Source of the DNA: Bog-756 sp963741055
Lineage (GTDB): Bacteria; Actinomycetota; Acidimicrobiia; Acidimicrobiales; RAAP-2
Direction of reading: 5' to 3'
Length of the DNA stretch: 64,000 bases
Assembly (NCBI GenBank): GCA_963741055.1
Contig: CAVUGU010000002.1
Span: 62,001-126,000, forward strand
Position numbers and translations under genes: made by a program. Below, piece after piece: positions 18,143-26,996 of the stretch. Within the stretch, counting starts at the first letter, position 1. Each line of letters opens with the position of its first letter. The notes below the pieces were generated by a model. It was not told the DNA's origin, ran no database searches, and saw only the letters and a list, made by a program, of their open reading frames with translations.

Positions 18143-19084
18143 ATGGCGACTGACACCGTGACCAGGGAGAACAGAGCCTCGGCAGGACGCGGGCGGCCAG
18201 CGGACCGTCAAAAGTCCCCCGAGACGGCTCCCCGGCCGGCACGTGGCACGCGGAGCAGGAGCGCCGATGCGGACAGCCTCGGCTTGTTCCTGCGCGATCT
18301 CGATCATCATCCGCTGCCCGACCACGAGGCCCAGACCGAGCTGGCAAAGCGCGTTGCGAGCGGCGACGAAGAGGCGCGCCGAGAGATGATCGCGTCGAAC
18401 CTGCGTCTGGTCGTCCACTGGGCCCGTCGCTACCAGGATCGTGGCGTGGACCTCTCCGACCTCATCCAGGAGGGGACCTTCGGCCTCATGCGGGCGGTCG
18501 ACAAGTTCGACTGGGAGCGGGGTTTCCGCTTCTCGACGTATGCGACGTGGTGGATCCGCCAGGCACTCCAGCGGGCCGTGCAGCAGCACGGTCGGACCAT
18601 CCGGCTGCCGATGGAGGTCGCGGAGCGGAACCAGCAGGTCGATGCTGCGTCGTGGGAGCTCACCCATCAGCTCCAGCGGCCGCCGACCGACGAGGAGCTC
18701 GACGACGCCACCAACACCACGGCTGAAATGCGCGCCGACCTGGCACGCGCCGCACGGGTCGTCGCAAGCCTCGATCAGCCGGCGACGACCGATTCGACGG
18801 CGACCCTCGGCGATCTCGTCTCGACCGACCTGAGCGAGTTCGAAGAGGAGGTCGCGAACGACCTGACTCTCGATCTCGTCCGCGACGCCGTCGACGGTCT
18901 CACTGATCTCCAGCGTCAGGTCATCCGGCACCGGTTCGGCTTCGACGGCAGCGATCCCGCGTCGTTGCAGACCACGGCCGAGCGGCTCGGCGTCGGGGTC
19001 CGAAAGGTCCGTCAGGCAGAGGCCGAGGCCCTCGAGGCGCTCGCCGACAGCCAGGTGCTCGAAGGAGTCCACGAGGCGGCCTGA
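18143..19084 (+). CDS. Group-2 RNA polymerase sigma factor (RpoD/SigB-like)
   Basis: 313 residues. A disordered basic N-terminus (about 45 residues) precedes region 1.2 (LGLFLRDLDHHPLPDHEAQ). Region 2 follows: NLRLVVHWARRYQDRGVDL for core binding and FRFSTYATWWIRQALQRAVQ for -10 recognition. Region 3 is at VAERNQQVDAASWELTHQ. The helix-turn-helix of region 4.2 reads TTAERLGVGVRKVRQAEAEA. It lacks the long region 1.1 of a primary RpoD, so it is an alternative, SigB/HrdB-like group-2 factor. GGAG five bases before ATG 18143 supports the start. It probably reads promoters close to the housekeeping consensus. Confidence 0.88.
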   Translation: MATDTVTRENRASAGRGRPADRQKSPETAPRPARGTRSRSADADSLGLFLRDLDHHPLPDHEAQTELAKRVASGDEEARREMIASNLRLVVHWARRYQDRGVDLSDLIQEGTFGLMRAVDKFDWERGFRFSTYATWWIRQALQRAVQQHGRTIRLPMEVAERNQQVDAASWELTHQLQRPPTDEELDDATNTTAEMRADLARAARVVASLDQPATTDSTATLGDLVSTDLSEFEEEVANDLTLDLVRDAVDGLTDLQRQVIRHRFGFDGSDPASLQTTAERLGVGVRKVRQAEAEALEALADSQVLEGVHEAA

Positions 19085-19112
19085 TCGGGGTCGGAGAGAA
19101 CCAACCGCACGC

Positions 19113-20054
19113 TCAACCCTCGAGCGCGCGGAGAACCGCGGCGAGATCCGCCGGTAGAGGCGAATCGAACGTACGGCCCCGGCCCGAACCCGGATCCTCG
19201 AACGTGAGTTGCGCGGCATGAAGGAAGGGCCGATCCAGTGGCGCCGGCGGCGCCGGTCCCCCACGTCCGTAGACCGGGTCGCCCACCACCGGATGGCCGA
19301 CCGCAGCGAGGTGGACCCGGATCTGATGGGTTCTCCCGGTTTCGAGCTCGACCCACAGCTCGGTGGTCGGCGGCACGTCGAAGCGTCGCTCCACCCGGTA
19401 ACGGGTGAGCGCGGGCTTGCCGGTGCGAGAGACCGCCATCCGGGTGGGCACCGCGGTCGACCGTCCGATCGGCGCCTCGACGACACCGGACCCGCCCTCG
19501 ACCGAGCCCCACACCATCGTGGCGTAGGAGCGCGACACACGTCGGAACTTGAGCTGGTCGACGAGCGACCGATAGGCGTCCGCGGTCCGGGCCACCACCA
19601 ACAACCCCGAGGTCCCGCGGTCGAGCCGGTGCACGATTCCCGGACGGCGCGGGTCCGAGCCGGTCTCCTCCGCGACGGAGGCGAGCTCGGGAAAGCGGGA
19701 AAGGAGCCCGTTCACCAGGGTCCCACCCGAGTGCCCCGCTCCCGGGTGCACCACCAGTCCCGCGGGTTTGTCGACCACGATCACCTGGTCGTCCGCTTCG
19801 ACCACGGTGAACTCGACCGACTCGTCGGGACCCGGTCCCACGTCGGGGGACTTCTCCGGTCGCTCGACGCAGAGCTCCTGGCCGGCTCGGACGAGCACGC
19901 TCCGCCGCCGAACGACACGCCCGTCCACCGTGATCCGCCCCTCGTCGACCAAGGTGTCGACCGCCGTGCGCGGGAGATCGGCCAGCAGCGCCACCACACG
20001 GTCGACTCTCACCCCCCCGAGCGAGTCGGGAACGGTGACCACCAGCGCGCTCAC
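19113..20054 (-). CDS. rluD: RluA/RluD family pseudouridine synthase
   Basis: 313 residues. The N-terminal S4-like RNA-binding domain (GGVRVDRVVALLADLPRTAV, DGRVVRRRSVLVRAGQEL) precedes the catalytic domain with GIVHRLDRGTSGLLVVART, whose Asp is the catalytic residue. VELETGRTHQIRVHLAAVGH is the second signature. RluD modifies 23S rRNA helix 69; the exact target here is inferred. GTG 20054 overlaps the lspA stop (GTGA), the usual lspA-rluD pairing. It converges on the sigma-factor gene with a 28-bp gap. Confidence 0.9.
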   Translation of the reverse strand: MSALVVTVPDSLGGVRVDRVVALLADLPRTAVDTLVDEGRITVDGRVVRRRSVLVRAGQELCVERPEKSPDVGPGPDESVEFTVVEADDQVIVVDKPAGLVVHPGAGHSGGTLVNGLLSRFPELASVAEETGSDPRRPGIVHRLDRGTSGLLVVARTADAYRSLVDQLKFRRVSRSYATMVWGSVEGGSGVVEAPIGRSTAVPTRMAVSRTGKPALTRYRVERRFDVPPTTELWVELETGRTHQIRVHLAAVGHPVVGDPVYGRGGPAPPAPLDRPFLHAAQLTFEDPGSGRGRTFDSPLPADLAAVLRALEG

Positions 20055-20572
20055 GCAGTTCGTACGCCGCGGAGCAGGGAGATGACCAAGAGCACACAAC
20101 CGACCACGATGCAGGCGTCGGCGACGTTGAACGTGGGCCAGAAATGCAAGGCGACGAAGTCGACCACGGCACCGCCCCGGAAGACCCGGTCGGCGAGATT
20201 GCCCAGCGCACCGCCGAGGATCAGACCGTAGAGCACGGAACGGCCGACGGTGGGCGCTCGCCAAGCGAGCACGCCGAGCACCGCGGCGGCGATCACCACC
20301 ACCGCCGTCAGGAGACCGGTCGATCCCTGCAGGAGGCTGAAGGAGGATCCGGTGTTGCGGGTGAGCTCGAAATCGAGCTTCCAGATGACGTGGATCGAAC
20401 CGCTCGAGAGGCGGCTCACCGCCCACCATTTGGTCAGCTGGTCGACGAGGACGACTCCTGCAGCCACGCCCGCCGCGGTGGCCAGCCGCACGAGGCCCGA
20501 GCGCCGGCTCGAGCGGTCGTGGCCGGCCCGCGGATCACGTGTCAGCGTCGTGAGAGGCCACCGCTCTTGCAT
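20051..20572 (-). CDS. lspA: Lipoprotein signal peptidase
   Basis: Membrane aspartyl protease that removes lipoprotein signal peptides after lipidation. Conserved boxes are VLVDQLTKWWAV, LTRNTGSSFSLL, GGALGNLADRV and FWPTFNVADACIVVG, the last two holding the catalytic aspartates. Four hydrophobic helices are visible. ATG 20572 lies 31 bp inside the end of the DksA-like gene. The in-frame CTG 20545, which overlaps its stop as CTGA, would give a more typical N-terminus. The product is 164-173 residues. Confidence 0.92.
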   Translation of the reverse strand: MQERWPLTTLTRDPRAGHDRSSRRSGLVRLATAAGVAAGVVLVDQLTKWWAVSRLSSGSIHVIWKLDFELTRNTGSSFSLLQGSTGLLTAVVVIAAAVLGVLAWRAPTVGRSVLYGLILGGALGNLADRVFRGGAVVDFVALHFWPTFNVADACIVVGCVLLVISLLRGVRTA

Positions 20573-21319
20573 GCGACACACAGCCTGGCGTAGGGAAGGG
20601 CCCGAAGTCGCGCCTTCGGGATCGGCTGATGGCAGCGCTCACACGTCCCGTAGGTCTTGCGCCCGATCTTGCGCAGCGCGTCGTCGATCTCCTCCACCGC
20701 GGCACCGGCCTGGGCCGAGAGCGCGAGGTTTCGCTCGCGGTCCACGGTGACCGTACCCCCTTCGCCGGACTCCTCGTCGAACTGCACGTCCCCCGGCTCG
20801 CGTTCCAGAGCCAACGAGTCCGCCTCGGCACGCAGGTCGTGGGCCTGTCCCTCGTACACCCCCCGCTCCGCGAGCAGGAGTGCCGCCTGCTCCTCGAGGA
20901 ACTTGTCGTCCTTCGCGTAGGGGCCGATCGACGCCGGCTTCTTCGCCGGCTTCGCGGCCGGTGAGCGCTCGGTCGCGGACTTCGCCGCTGACGCCGGCTT
21001 CTTGGCCGCCGACGCCTTGGCGCGCAGGCGCGGACTTCTTCGCAGGGCGGGCGGCGCCCTTCGTTGCCGGCGCTGGGCGCTTCGCCGGGGCCGACCCCTT
21101 TTTCGCAGCCTTCGTGCCGGCTCCCGGCTTCGCGGCGCGGACCGATTTCTTCGCGGCGGGCGTCGCCTTCTTGGCCGAGCCCGAGCGTGCCGCCGTCGCC
21201 TTCTTCTTCGCGGCGGAAGGCCTCGCCCTGCCCGTCGTGCTCTTCCTCGCGGCCGTGGCACCTCGTTTGGTGGTTCCGCCCTTCTTCGCCGCGGGTGCCG
21301 CCTTCTTCACAGCCGTCAA
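20542..21319 (-). CDS. DksA/TraR zinc-finger protein with a Lys/Ala-rich tail (one frame break)
   Basis: The C-terminal half is a DksA/TraR-type protein: a coiled-coil-prone helix (LALSAQAGAAVEEIDDALRK) and a zinc finger CERCHQPIPKARLRALPYAR followed by LCVAC. The N-terminal ~130 residues are low-complexity repeats of AAKK, AAPAKK and KKSA, like histone H1 or the tail of mycobacterial HupB. The two halves are in different frames, with the break near 21015-21035 inside the repeat. TTG 21319 follows GGAGGA by four bases; GTG 21310 is an alternative. The tail suggests DNA or nucleoid binding in addition to a role at RNA polymerase; this is inference. Confidence 0.8.
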
Positions 21320-21593
21320 TTCGTCCTCCTTCGGGGACGGAGCCCCCGACCATGCACCGCCGAAGAGGGGTGCGAAGCGCCCACCCCGCCACTCGGTGGG
21401 CGGGTGACCCTACCGTGCCCGGGTCCATGCGGCAATCCGGGGTGGGACGTGTCGAAGGGACCATACCGGCGGCATCGCCCAGGTCGTACGGCCCTCGGCG
21501 CGCGCCCCCGGCCGGAAGGAGCGTGCAGGTCGGGGCCTGCGAAGTCGCCCGTCGCGAAGACGAGGGCGGCTGTCTGAAGACGAGGGTGGCTGT
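21320..21593 (-). promoter_or_regulatory. Promoter, 5' hairpin and non-coding gap before the DksA-like gene
   Basis: On the minus strand TAGGGT (21407-21412) is a -10 candidate. The transcript would begin almost directly with a perfect eight-pair hairpin, CGCCCACC (21378-21385) / GGTGGGCG (21395-21402). The remaining 180 bp toward divIVA contains no credible gene. Confidence 0.4.
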
Positions 21594-21595
21594 CT
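21556..21595. repeat. 20-bp tandem duplication at the divIVA stop
   Basis: Two adjacent 20-bp units, 21556-21575 and 21576-21595, differ at one base (C/T at the 11th position after GAAGACGAGG). The second copy covers the last bases of divIVA up to the stop. It looks like a recent slippage duplication that may have moved the stop codon. Confidence 0.6.
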
Positions 21596-22388
21596 AGAGA
21601 GGGAGCGCGTCCGACGGGGTGCTGCGGGTGATCACCCCACCGGGGTGGCCCTCGCTCGTGGGGTTCGACGGAGCGCTCCGGGCAGGAGCGGTCCGTGCCC
21701 CGCCCGAATCGGCTTGCCGGCCGGCATGGGTGGTCTGCTCGGCCCTTCCCGAGGAGGGTGCGGGCGATCCGGAGGGTGCCTCACCGCGCCCGCGTAGGTC
21801 GATGCCCGCGGACGCCGGGCGGATGTTGTCGTCGACCCACTTCAAGATGTCGCCCAAGGTGGTCCGGAGACGGTTCCGCTCGCTCTCCAGATGCCGGGAC
21901 ATGGCCTCGACTTCGTGGGCCAGCTTGCTCCGGGTTCCCTCGAGCCGGCCGATCTCCTCGCGGAGGCGCTGCTCGGACTCGGCGGCGATCTGTGCCGCCT
22001 TTACCTCGGCCTGCTCGGTGACGAGTCGTGCCTTCGCGTCGGCTTCGGCGAGGAGCGCGGATGCCTGTGCCTCCGAATCGGCTCTCGTCTCGTCGACGAA
22101 CTTCTGGGCGAGGAGGAGCGTTCTCTGCAGCCGGTCGTCCACGATCGAGGCCTCGGCAGCTTCCACCGTCGGCTCGGGCTGGTTCTCCGATTCCGACTCG
22201 AGCTCGGCGATCCGCTCGGCTGCCTGGCGCAGCCGCTCACCGCTCTGGCGCAGCTGCTCCTGCAGCCCCTCGGCTTCGATGGCTGCCCGCTCGAGGTACT
22301 CGTCCACGTCGTCGCGGTGGTAGCCCTTCAGCGTTTCACGGAACTCGACCGTGCGGAGGGAATCGAGAGCAGATTGGGAGGGGTCCAT
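21594..22388 (-). CDS. divIVA: DivIVA-domain protein
   Basis: 264 residues. The N-terminal DivIVA motif VEFRETLKGYHRDDVDEYLE is followed by long coiled-coil stretches (LQEQLRQSGERLRQAAERIAEL and AEVKAAQIAAESEQRLREEI) and a disordered Ser/Pro/Gly-rich tail. Such proteins bind negatively curved membrane at poles and septa and recruit wall-growth factors. The leaderless -10 box selects ATG 22388 rather than ATG 22397, which overlaps the box. It lies downstream of yggT in the classic ftsZ-linked group but has its own promoter. Confidence 0.88.
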   Translation of the reverse strand: MDPSQSALDSLRTVEFRETLKGYHRDDVDEYLERAAIEAEGLQEQLRQSGERLRQAAERIAELESESENQPEPTVEAAEASIVDDRLQRTLLLAQKFVDETRADSEAQASALLAEADAKARLVTEQAEVKAAQIAAESEQRLREEIGRLEGTRSKLAHEVEAMSRHLESERNRLRTTLGDILKWVDDNIRPASAGIDLRGRGEAPSGSPAPSSGRAEQTTHAGRQADSGGARTAPARSAPSNPTSEGHPGGVITRSTPSDALPL

Positions 22389-22395
22389 GGACGAC

Positions 22396-22401
22396 ATGCT
22401 A
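22396..22401 (-). promoter_or_regulatory. -10 box for a leaderless divIVA transcript
   Basis: Minus-strand TAGCAT is followed by GTCGTCC (seven bases) and ATG 22388. A weak -35-like CTGGAC lies 17 bp upstream. Confidence 0.5.
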
Positions 22402-22488
22402 GCGGCGCCGGACCAGTGGTCCAGGGATCAATCATGTGTCCGCCGACGTGCCCGAATGCCCTCGGCGAGGACCCCCGAGACGATCGAA

Positions 22489-22764
22489 TCAGCGCGTCAG
22501 GATCGGGATCAAGATCAGCTCGATGACCAAGAAGAGGATGAGCACCGACAGATCGAGCCCGACGTTGCCGATGCGGGCCGGCGGGATGATCCTTCGGATC
22601 GGGTTGAGCACCGGGTCGCAGAGCGCGCTGAAGACCCGCTGGATCTTGTAGACCGGCGAGTCGTAGTCGAGGTGGGCGTACGCGATCACGAAGCTCAGGA
22701 TCACGTAGCCGAGCAGGATGAAGAGATAGAGCTGGACCAGGATCAGGATGAGGGTGATCAGCAC
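22489..22764 (-). CDS. YggT-family membrane protein
   Basis: 91 residues with two hydrophobic helices: LITLILILVQLYLFILLGYV and LSVLILFLVIELILI. Between them is the family motif DPVLNPIRRIIPP. The family lies next to sepF and divIVA in many Gram-positive bacteria and is thought to act in division or ion/osmotic balance, but the function is not settled. GTG 22764 is preceded by AAGGGG about ten bases upstream. It follows sepF by 43 bp. Confidence 0.85.
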   Translation of the reverse strand: MLITLILILVQLYLFILLGYVILSFVIAYAHLDYDSPVYKIQRVFSALCDPVLNPIRRIIPPARIGNVGLDLSVLILFLVIELILIPILTR

Positions 22765-22807
22765 GGCTCAGTCCCCTTCGGCTGGGGTGATGGGGCTGCC
22801 CGGTGGG

Positions 22808-23374
22808 TCAGGGGTTCACCAGGCCGCGGTCCGCAAGGCGCTGGCGCTCCTCGTCGGAGACCTTCACGTTGGAGGGGGTGAGGAGGAAGACCTCGTCCGC
22901 GACCCGTTCCATCCCTCCGGACAGTGCGTAAGTGGCTCCGCTGCAGAAGTCGATCATCCGCCGTTGGAGGTCGCGATCGGCGCTCTGCATGTTCACGATG
23001 ACCGGTTGATTGCTCATGAGGCGGTTGGCGATCTCCTGGGCGTCGGCGAAGCGTCCCGGGGCCACGATGTGCACCCGGGCGCCGGACGTGTCGTGTGAGA
23101 TCGGCCGCACCGAGGAGGTGGACACCGCCGCACGTGGACTCACCGGACTCGCCGACGGTGCGGCAGCGGTTCCGTTGGCTTCGTCACGGGTGAGGGTCCG
23201 GATCCGCGGGCTCGGTTGAGGCGGCGCCGGAGGTTCGTCGATCTCGTCGGGGACGGCAGCCCGGTTGACGCGGCCGGGGAGCGCCGGACGTGAGTCGTAA
23301 TCGTCGTAATCGTCGTAGTCGTCGTCGACGAGGCCCAGGTAGGCCATCGTCTTCTTCATGAACGAAGCAGGCAT
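22808..23374 (-). CDS. sepF: SepF, FtsZ membrane anchor
   Basis: 188 residues. The N-terminal amphipathic membrane-binding segment (MKKTMAYLGLV) is followed by a strikingly acidic run (DDDYDDYDDYDSR) and a Pro-rich linker. The conserved DUF552 fold follows: IVAPGRFADAQEIANRLMS, QPVIVNMQSADRDLQRRMID and FCSGATYALSGGMERV. SepF tethers FtsZ filaments in actinobacteria, which lack FtsA. AGGAGG five bases before ATG 23374 sets the start, and a -10-like TACGCT lies just upstream (23393-23398). Confidence 0.9.
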   Translation of the reverse strand: MPASFMKKTMAYLGLVDDDYDDYDDYDSRPALPGRVNRAAVPDEIDEPPAPPQPSPRIRTLTRDEANGTAAAPSASPVSPRAAVSTSSVRPISHDTSGARVHIVAPGRFADAQEIANRLMSNQPVIVNMQSADRDLQRRMIDFCSGATYALSGGMERVADEVFLLTPSNVKVSDEERQRLADRGLVNP

Positions 23375-23462
23375 CACGTCCTCCTGTGCGACAGCGTAGT
23401 GCGTGGTCCAGAAGCCAGGTGGTACGCCCCGGGCCCGGCCCGGAGCCCGATCCGCCCCCAGC

Positions 23463-24161
23463 TCACTGCGGCGCGGCGTCCGCTTTCGGGCGCTCCCCGA
23501 ACAGGGCCCTACCCAGTCGCACCATGGTCGATCCTTCCGACAGCGCCACTTCGAGATCGTCGGTCATGCCCATCGACCGCACCGGAAGCTCCAGCCGGTC
23601 GGCGAGCGAGGACAACAGATGGAATCCCGGTCTCGACTCCTCGGGTGGCCCGGGGACACCGACGGCCATCAATCCGGCGACGTCGAGCTCCTCGTCCGCC
23701 AGCGCGGCGACCAGCTCGGGCGCGCGCCCCGGCTCGCAACCGCCGCGACCGGGGAGGCCGGCGATATCGACTTGCACGAGGACGGTTGCGCCCGGTCGCC
23801 GGCCCGCGATGGCCCGGCCCTCTTCGAGGCGCGAAACCGACTGCCAACAGGCGACCAACGGGGCGAGCCGTGCCACCTTGTTCCGCTGCACCGCGCCGAG
23901 GAAGTGCCACTGCGGTGCCACAGGGCCGCCGGCAAGGTCGTCCCGATCGATGTCGTGCGCTTTGGCGAGGAGCTCGCTCGCGTAGTTCTCCCCCACCTCG
24001 GTCACTCCGGCGGCCAGTGCGAGGTTCACTGCCTCCACGCCGAACCCTTTGGTGACCACCACCAGTCGGACAGAACCAGGGTCCGCGCTCGCCCGTTCGA
24101 TCCGGTCCCGCACCGTGGCCAGCCGCTCCGCGAACCGACCCGGCCCGCCGGCCGTGGTCAT
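23463..24161 (-). CDS. YggS-family PLP homeostasis protein
   Basis: 232-residue alanine-racemase-like TIM barrel of the PLPBP/YggS group. The PLP lysine is in RLVVVTKGFGVEAVNLALA; GVTEVGENYASELLAK and QWHFLGAVQRNKVARLAPLV are family signatures, as is SMGMTDDLEVALSEGSTMVR near the end. The family carries PLP and affects vitamin B6 and amino-acid balance without a known catalytic reaction. ATG 24161 overlaps the pgeF stop (ATGA), so it is translationally coupled. Confidence 0.92.
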   Translation of the reverse strand: MTTAGGPGRFAERLATVRDRIERASADPGSVRLVVVTKGFGVEAVNLALAAGVTEVGENYASELLAKAHDIDRDDLAGGPVAPQWHFLGAVQRNKVARLAPLVACWQSVSRLEEGRAIAGRRPGATVLVQVDIAGLPGRGGCEPGRAPELVAALADEELDVAGLMAVGVPGPPEESRPGFHLLSSLADRLELPVRSMGMTDDLEVALSEGSTMVRLGRALFGERPKADAAPQ

Positions 24162-24892
24162 GCGGCGCCAGGCTCGGTCGTGCGCCAGATCAAGAGGGCC
24201 TGCCGGCCCTCGTCTCGACGCGCCCGGTGGGAGAAGTAGCCGGTACCGCAGGCGGTGCACTCGTCCACCCCGCCGCGCTCCGCGGCTCCCGCTTCGGCGA
24301 GTGCGGCGGAGACGGCCGCCGGCAGGTCGAGGGCGACCGCACCGCTCCTCGCGCGGCCTTCGACCGCGGGTCCGTAGCGCACGGCGACCCTCTCGAGGTC
24401 CTCTGCCGAGAACTCGTAGCAACAACTTCGGATGCACGGACCGCGGACCCCGGTCACCGAGCTCGCGCCGAGTTCACGCATCGCGGCGACCGCGTGCTCG
24501 ACCACGCCGGCACTCACTCCCTTCCATCCCGCGTGCACGGCACCGAAGATCCCTTCGGGGCTCACCAGCGCGACCGGCGCGCAGTCGGCGACAAGGACCG
24601 CCAGCCCGTTCCCCGGCGAGGTGGCGATCAGCGCGTCAGCCTCTCCCTCGCACCGGGTGCGCGCCGTCCCGACGGAACGAGTGCCGGCGTCTCCGACGAC
24701 GGTGACTGCGCTCCCGTGCACCTGCTCGACGAAGTGGACAACGCAGCGCTCTCCACCGGGTGAGCACACGCTCATGGCCGAATCGAGCGCCGCGGCTAGA
24801 GCGGGATTCGCCGGTCGCAGGTCCCCCCATGACGCGTCGGTCCAGACCGCGTAGATGCCGGCGCCGAGCGGGAGGGAGGTGCGCCCGGTCAG
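24158..24892 (-). CDS. pgeF: PgeF/YfiH-like laccase-domain protein (CTG start)
   Basis: 244 residues of the multicopper-oxidase-like YfiH/LACC1 family, now known as purine nucleoside phosphorylase/adenosine deaminase and implicated in peptidoglycan precursor editing. Metal-site motifs are VEQVHGSAVTVVG, LVADCAPVALVSPEG, AVHAGWKGVSAGVV and GPCIRSCCYEF. No ATG, GTG or TTG lies in frame near the N-terminus; the only reasonable start is CTG 24892, which overlaps the ftsZ stop as CTGA. The location between ftsZ and yggS is conserved in actinobacteria. Confidence 0.85.
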   Translation of the reverse strand: MTGRTSLPLGAGIYAVWTDASWGDLRPANPALAAALDSAMSVCSPGGERCVVHFVEQVHGSAVTVVGDAGTRSVGTARTRCEGEADALIATSPGNGLAVLVADCAPVALVSPEGIFGAVHAGWKGVSAGVVEHAVAAMRELGASSVTGVRGPCIRSCCYEFSAEDLERVAVRYGPAVEGRARSGAVALDLPAAVSAALAEAGAAERGGVDECTACGTGYFSHRARRDEGRQALLIWRTTEPGAA

Positions 24893-26010
24893 CGAAGGAA
24901 GGACGGGACGTCGAACTCGTCGTCGCCGAGGTCGAGGTCGTCGTCGCTCGGCGCGGCGAAGATGTCCTCGTGCGCGGGCTCCGTCCCGAGGACTCGGCTG
25001 CGCGCCTCGTCCCGGCCGGTCCCCTCCACGTGGGTCGCCGCACCCCGCGAACCGGCCTCCCACCGTTCGAAGCCGGCCGCGATCACCGTGACCCGCACTT
25101 CTTCACCCATCGTGTCGTCGATCACGCTGCCGAAGATGATGTTGGCGTCGGGATGCGCGACTCCGTGGATGATCTCCGCCGCCTCGTTGACCTCGAAGAG
25201 GCCGAGATCGGGACCGCCGGCGATGTTGAGCAGGATGCCCCGCGCCCCTTCGATGGACGCCTCGAGGAGTGGGCTGGTGATGGCCGCCCTGGCCGCGTTG
25301 ACCGATCGGCCCTCGCCGGTCGCCGCGCCGATCCCCATGATCGCGGTCCCCGCGTTCTGCATGATCATCTTCACGTCGGCGAAGTCGGTGTTGATCAGGC
25401 CCGGCACCGTGATCAGGCTGGTGATGCCCTGAACGCCCTGCATCAGCACCTCGTCCGCCATCTTGAAGGCGTTGACCATGGACGTCTTCTCGTTGGAGAC
25501 GGTGAGCAGACGGTCGTTCGGGATGATGATCAAGGTGTCGACCTTGTCCTTCAGGGCCTGGATCCCCTGCTCGGCCTGGACCGAACGGCGGCGTCCCTCG
25601 AAGGTGAAGGGTCGGGTCACCACCCCGATGGTCAGAGCGCCGAGGCCTTTGGCGATCTCGGCAACCACCGGCGCGGCGCCGGTGCCGGTGCCACCGCCCT
25701 TGCCCGCGGTGATGAAGACCATGTCGGCACCCTTCAGCGCCTCTTCGATCTCCGCCCGGTGTTCCTCGGCCGCGAGTCGCCCGACTTCGGGGTCGCTCCC
25801 CGCACCGAGCCCGCGGGTCAACTGTCGACCGATGTCGAGCTTCAGATCCGCGTCGCTCATCAGTAGCGCTTGCGCGTCGGTGTTGGTGGCGATGAATTCG
25901 ACACCACGGAGCCCGGCTTCGATCATGCGGTTCACCGCGTTCACCCCGCCGCCGCCGACCCCTACCACTTTGATCACGGCGAAGTAATTGTTCTGAGCCG
26001 GAACGGTCAT
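24889..26010 (-). CDS. ftsZ: Cell division protein FtsZ
   Basis: Intact 373-residue tubulin-like GTPase that forms the division ring. The GTP-binding GGGTGTG is at residues 105-111. NTDAQAL, the T7-loop region NTDFADVKMIM and the C-terminal anchor DDEFDVPSFLR, which binds SepF and other partners, are all present. ATG 26010 follows AAGGG by about six bases. A separate promoter lies upstream. The stop overlaps the pgeF start. Confidence 0.97.
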   Translation of the reverse strand: MTVPAQNNYFAVIKVVGVGGGGVNAVNRMIEAGLRGVEFIATNTDAQALLMSDADLKLDIGRQLTRGLGAGSDPEVGRLAAEEHRAEIEEALKGADMVFITAGKGGGTGTGAAPVVAEIAKGLGALTIGVVTRPFTFEGRRRSVQAEQGIQALKDKVDTLIIIPNDRLLTVSNEKTSMVNAFKMADEVLMQGVQGITSLITVPGLINTDFADVKMIMQNAGTAIMGIGAATGEGRSVNAARAAITSPLLEASIEGARGILLNIAGGPDLGLFEVNEAAEIIHGVAHPDANIIFGSVIDDTMGEEVRVTVIAAGFERWEAGSRGAATHVEGTGRDEARSRVLGTEPAHEDIFAAPSDDDLDLGDDEFDVPSFLR

Positions 26011-26067
26011 GCAATCCCTTACCCTCGACCACAGGTTGAAACCGTTCCAACCGGCGAGTTGGGGTCC

Positions 26068-26096
26068 ACGATACGGTGAGCCCTCTCCCTGGTCAA
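26068..26096 (-). promoter_or_regulatory. ftsZ promoter
   Basis: Minus-strand TTGACC (26091-26096) and TATCGT (26068-26073) are separated by 17 bp, a good housekeeping promoter. The predicted leader is about 50 nt. The rest of the 26011-26185 gap holds no gene. Confidence 0.6.
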
Positions 26097-26185
26097 GCAC
26101 TGGAGAATGCTGCAAGACCCCCTGGCGGGACGCGGTTTCCCTCCCGTCGCGATGGGTCATCTCATGTTCCGGTGACCCTGCGAGG

Positions 26186-26996
26186 TCAACCGGTGACCGT
26201 GGGCGACGCCGGGACGGTGACGTCGATCGCGGTCACGCCGCGCAGTGAGGCATGGGCAATGATCGCGGCGACGTCCTCGTACTTCGCGTGGAGTTCGGTC
26301 GCGGTTCCGATCTGCACGGTGATCCCCGAGCCGAGCGCCAGCGACACCGTCCCGTCGGGCGCGACCGTCACCGAGACGATTTGTGCGACGAAAGCCGGCG
26401 GCAGCGTCCGAGCGACCTCGAGACCCGGCTCGGCCACGAGGGGAAGCGAACCGCCGACCGCCGCCGGCGGAACCGGGCCGAACGGCGCGTGCACGATCAG
26501 CACGGCCAGGCCCGGGGTGCGGGTCGGGCCCGCGACCAGCGTTCGTCCCCCGCCGTCGAGGACCGACCACTGCGGGCCGGGCCCGGCCATCTGGACGACC
26601 GGCGTCCGCTCGTTCACGGTGATCACCACGTGGTCGGGCCACTCACGCTGGATCCCTGCGCTCGCGACGAACGGCAGCGCCTCGACCCGTGCTCGCGGTG
26701 GCCCCGGGGTCCACCGACACCAGCGGCGGATGTCCACCCAGGTCCGCGGCCGCCACGATCGACGCGGTGGCGGTGTGGGGGTGGGATCCCCTGACGGTGA
26801 CGCCCCGCACGCTGAACCAGGGCGTGTGCAGGACCGCGAGGCCGGCGACGACGAGGGCCAGCACCGCGGAGGCCGCGAGGACGAGGCGGAGCCGGCGGCG
26901 CCCCCGTCGACGAGCCACTTCGATGCGGCGCTGGCGGATCCGAGGATCGATCCCGCGGCGCTGCCCACTCGGCGACCGGACCTGGGTCGGACTCAT
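26186..26996 (-). CDS. ftsQ: Cell division protein FtsQ (one frame break)
   Basis: Bitopic divisome protein. The basic cytoplasmic N-terminus (RIRQRRIEVARRRGRRRLRL) leads into one membrane helix (VLAASAVLALVVAGLAVLHT). The POTRA domain follows (FSVRGVTVRGSHPHTATASI) and then a beta domain (PFVASAGIQREWPDHVVITV, NERTPVVQM). The two halves are in different frames; the break is near 26690-26705, where VSVDPGATA should meet ARVEALPFVAS. ATG 26996 overlaps the murB stop (ATGA). Confidence 0.88.
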
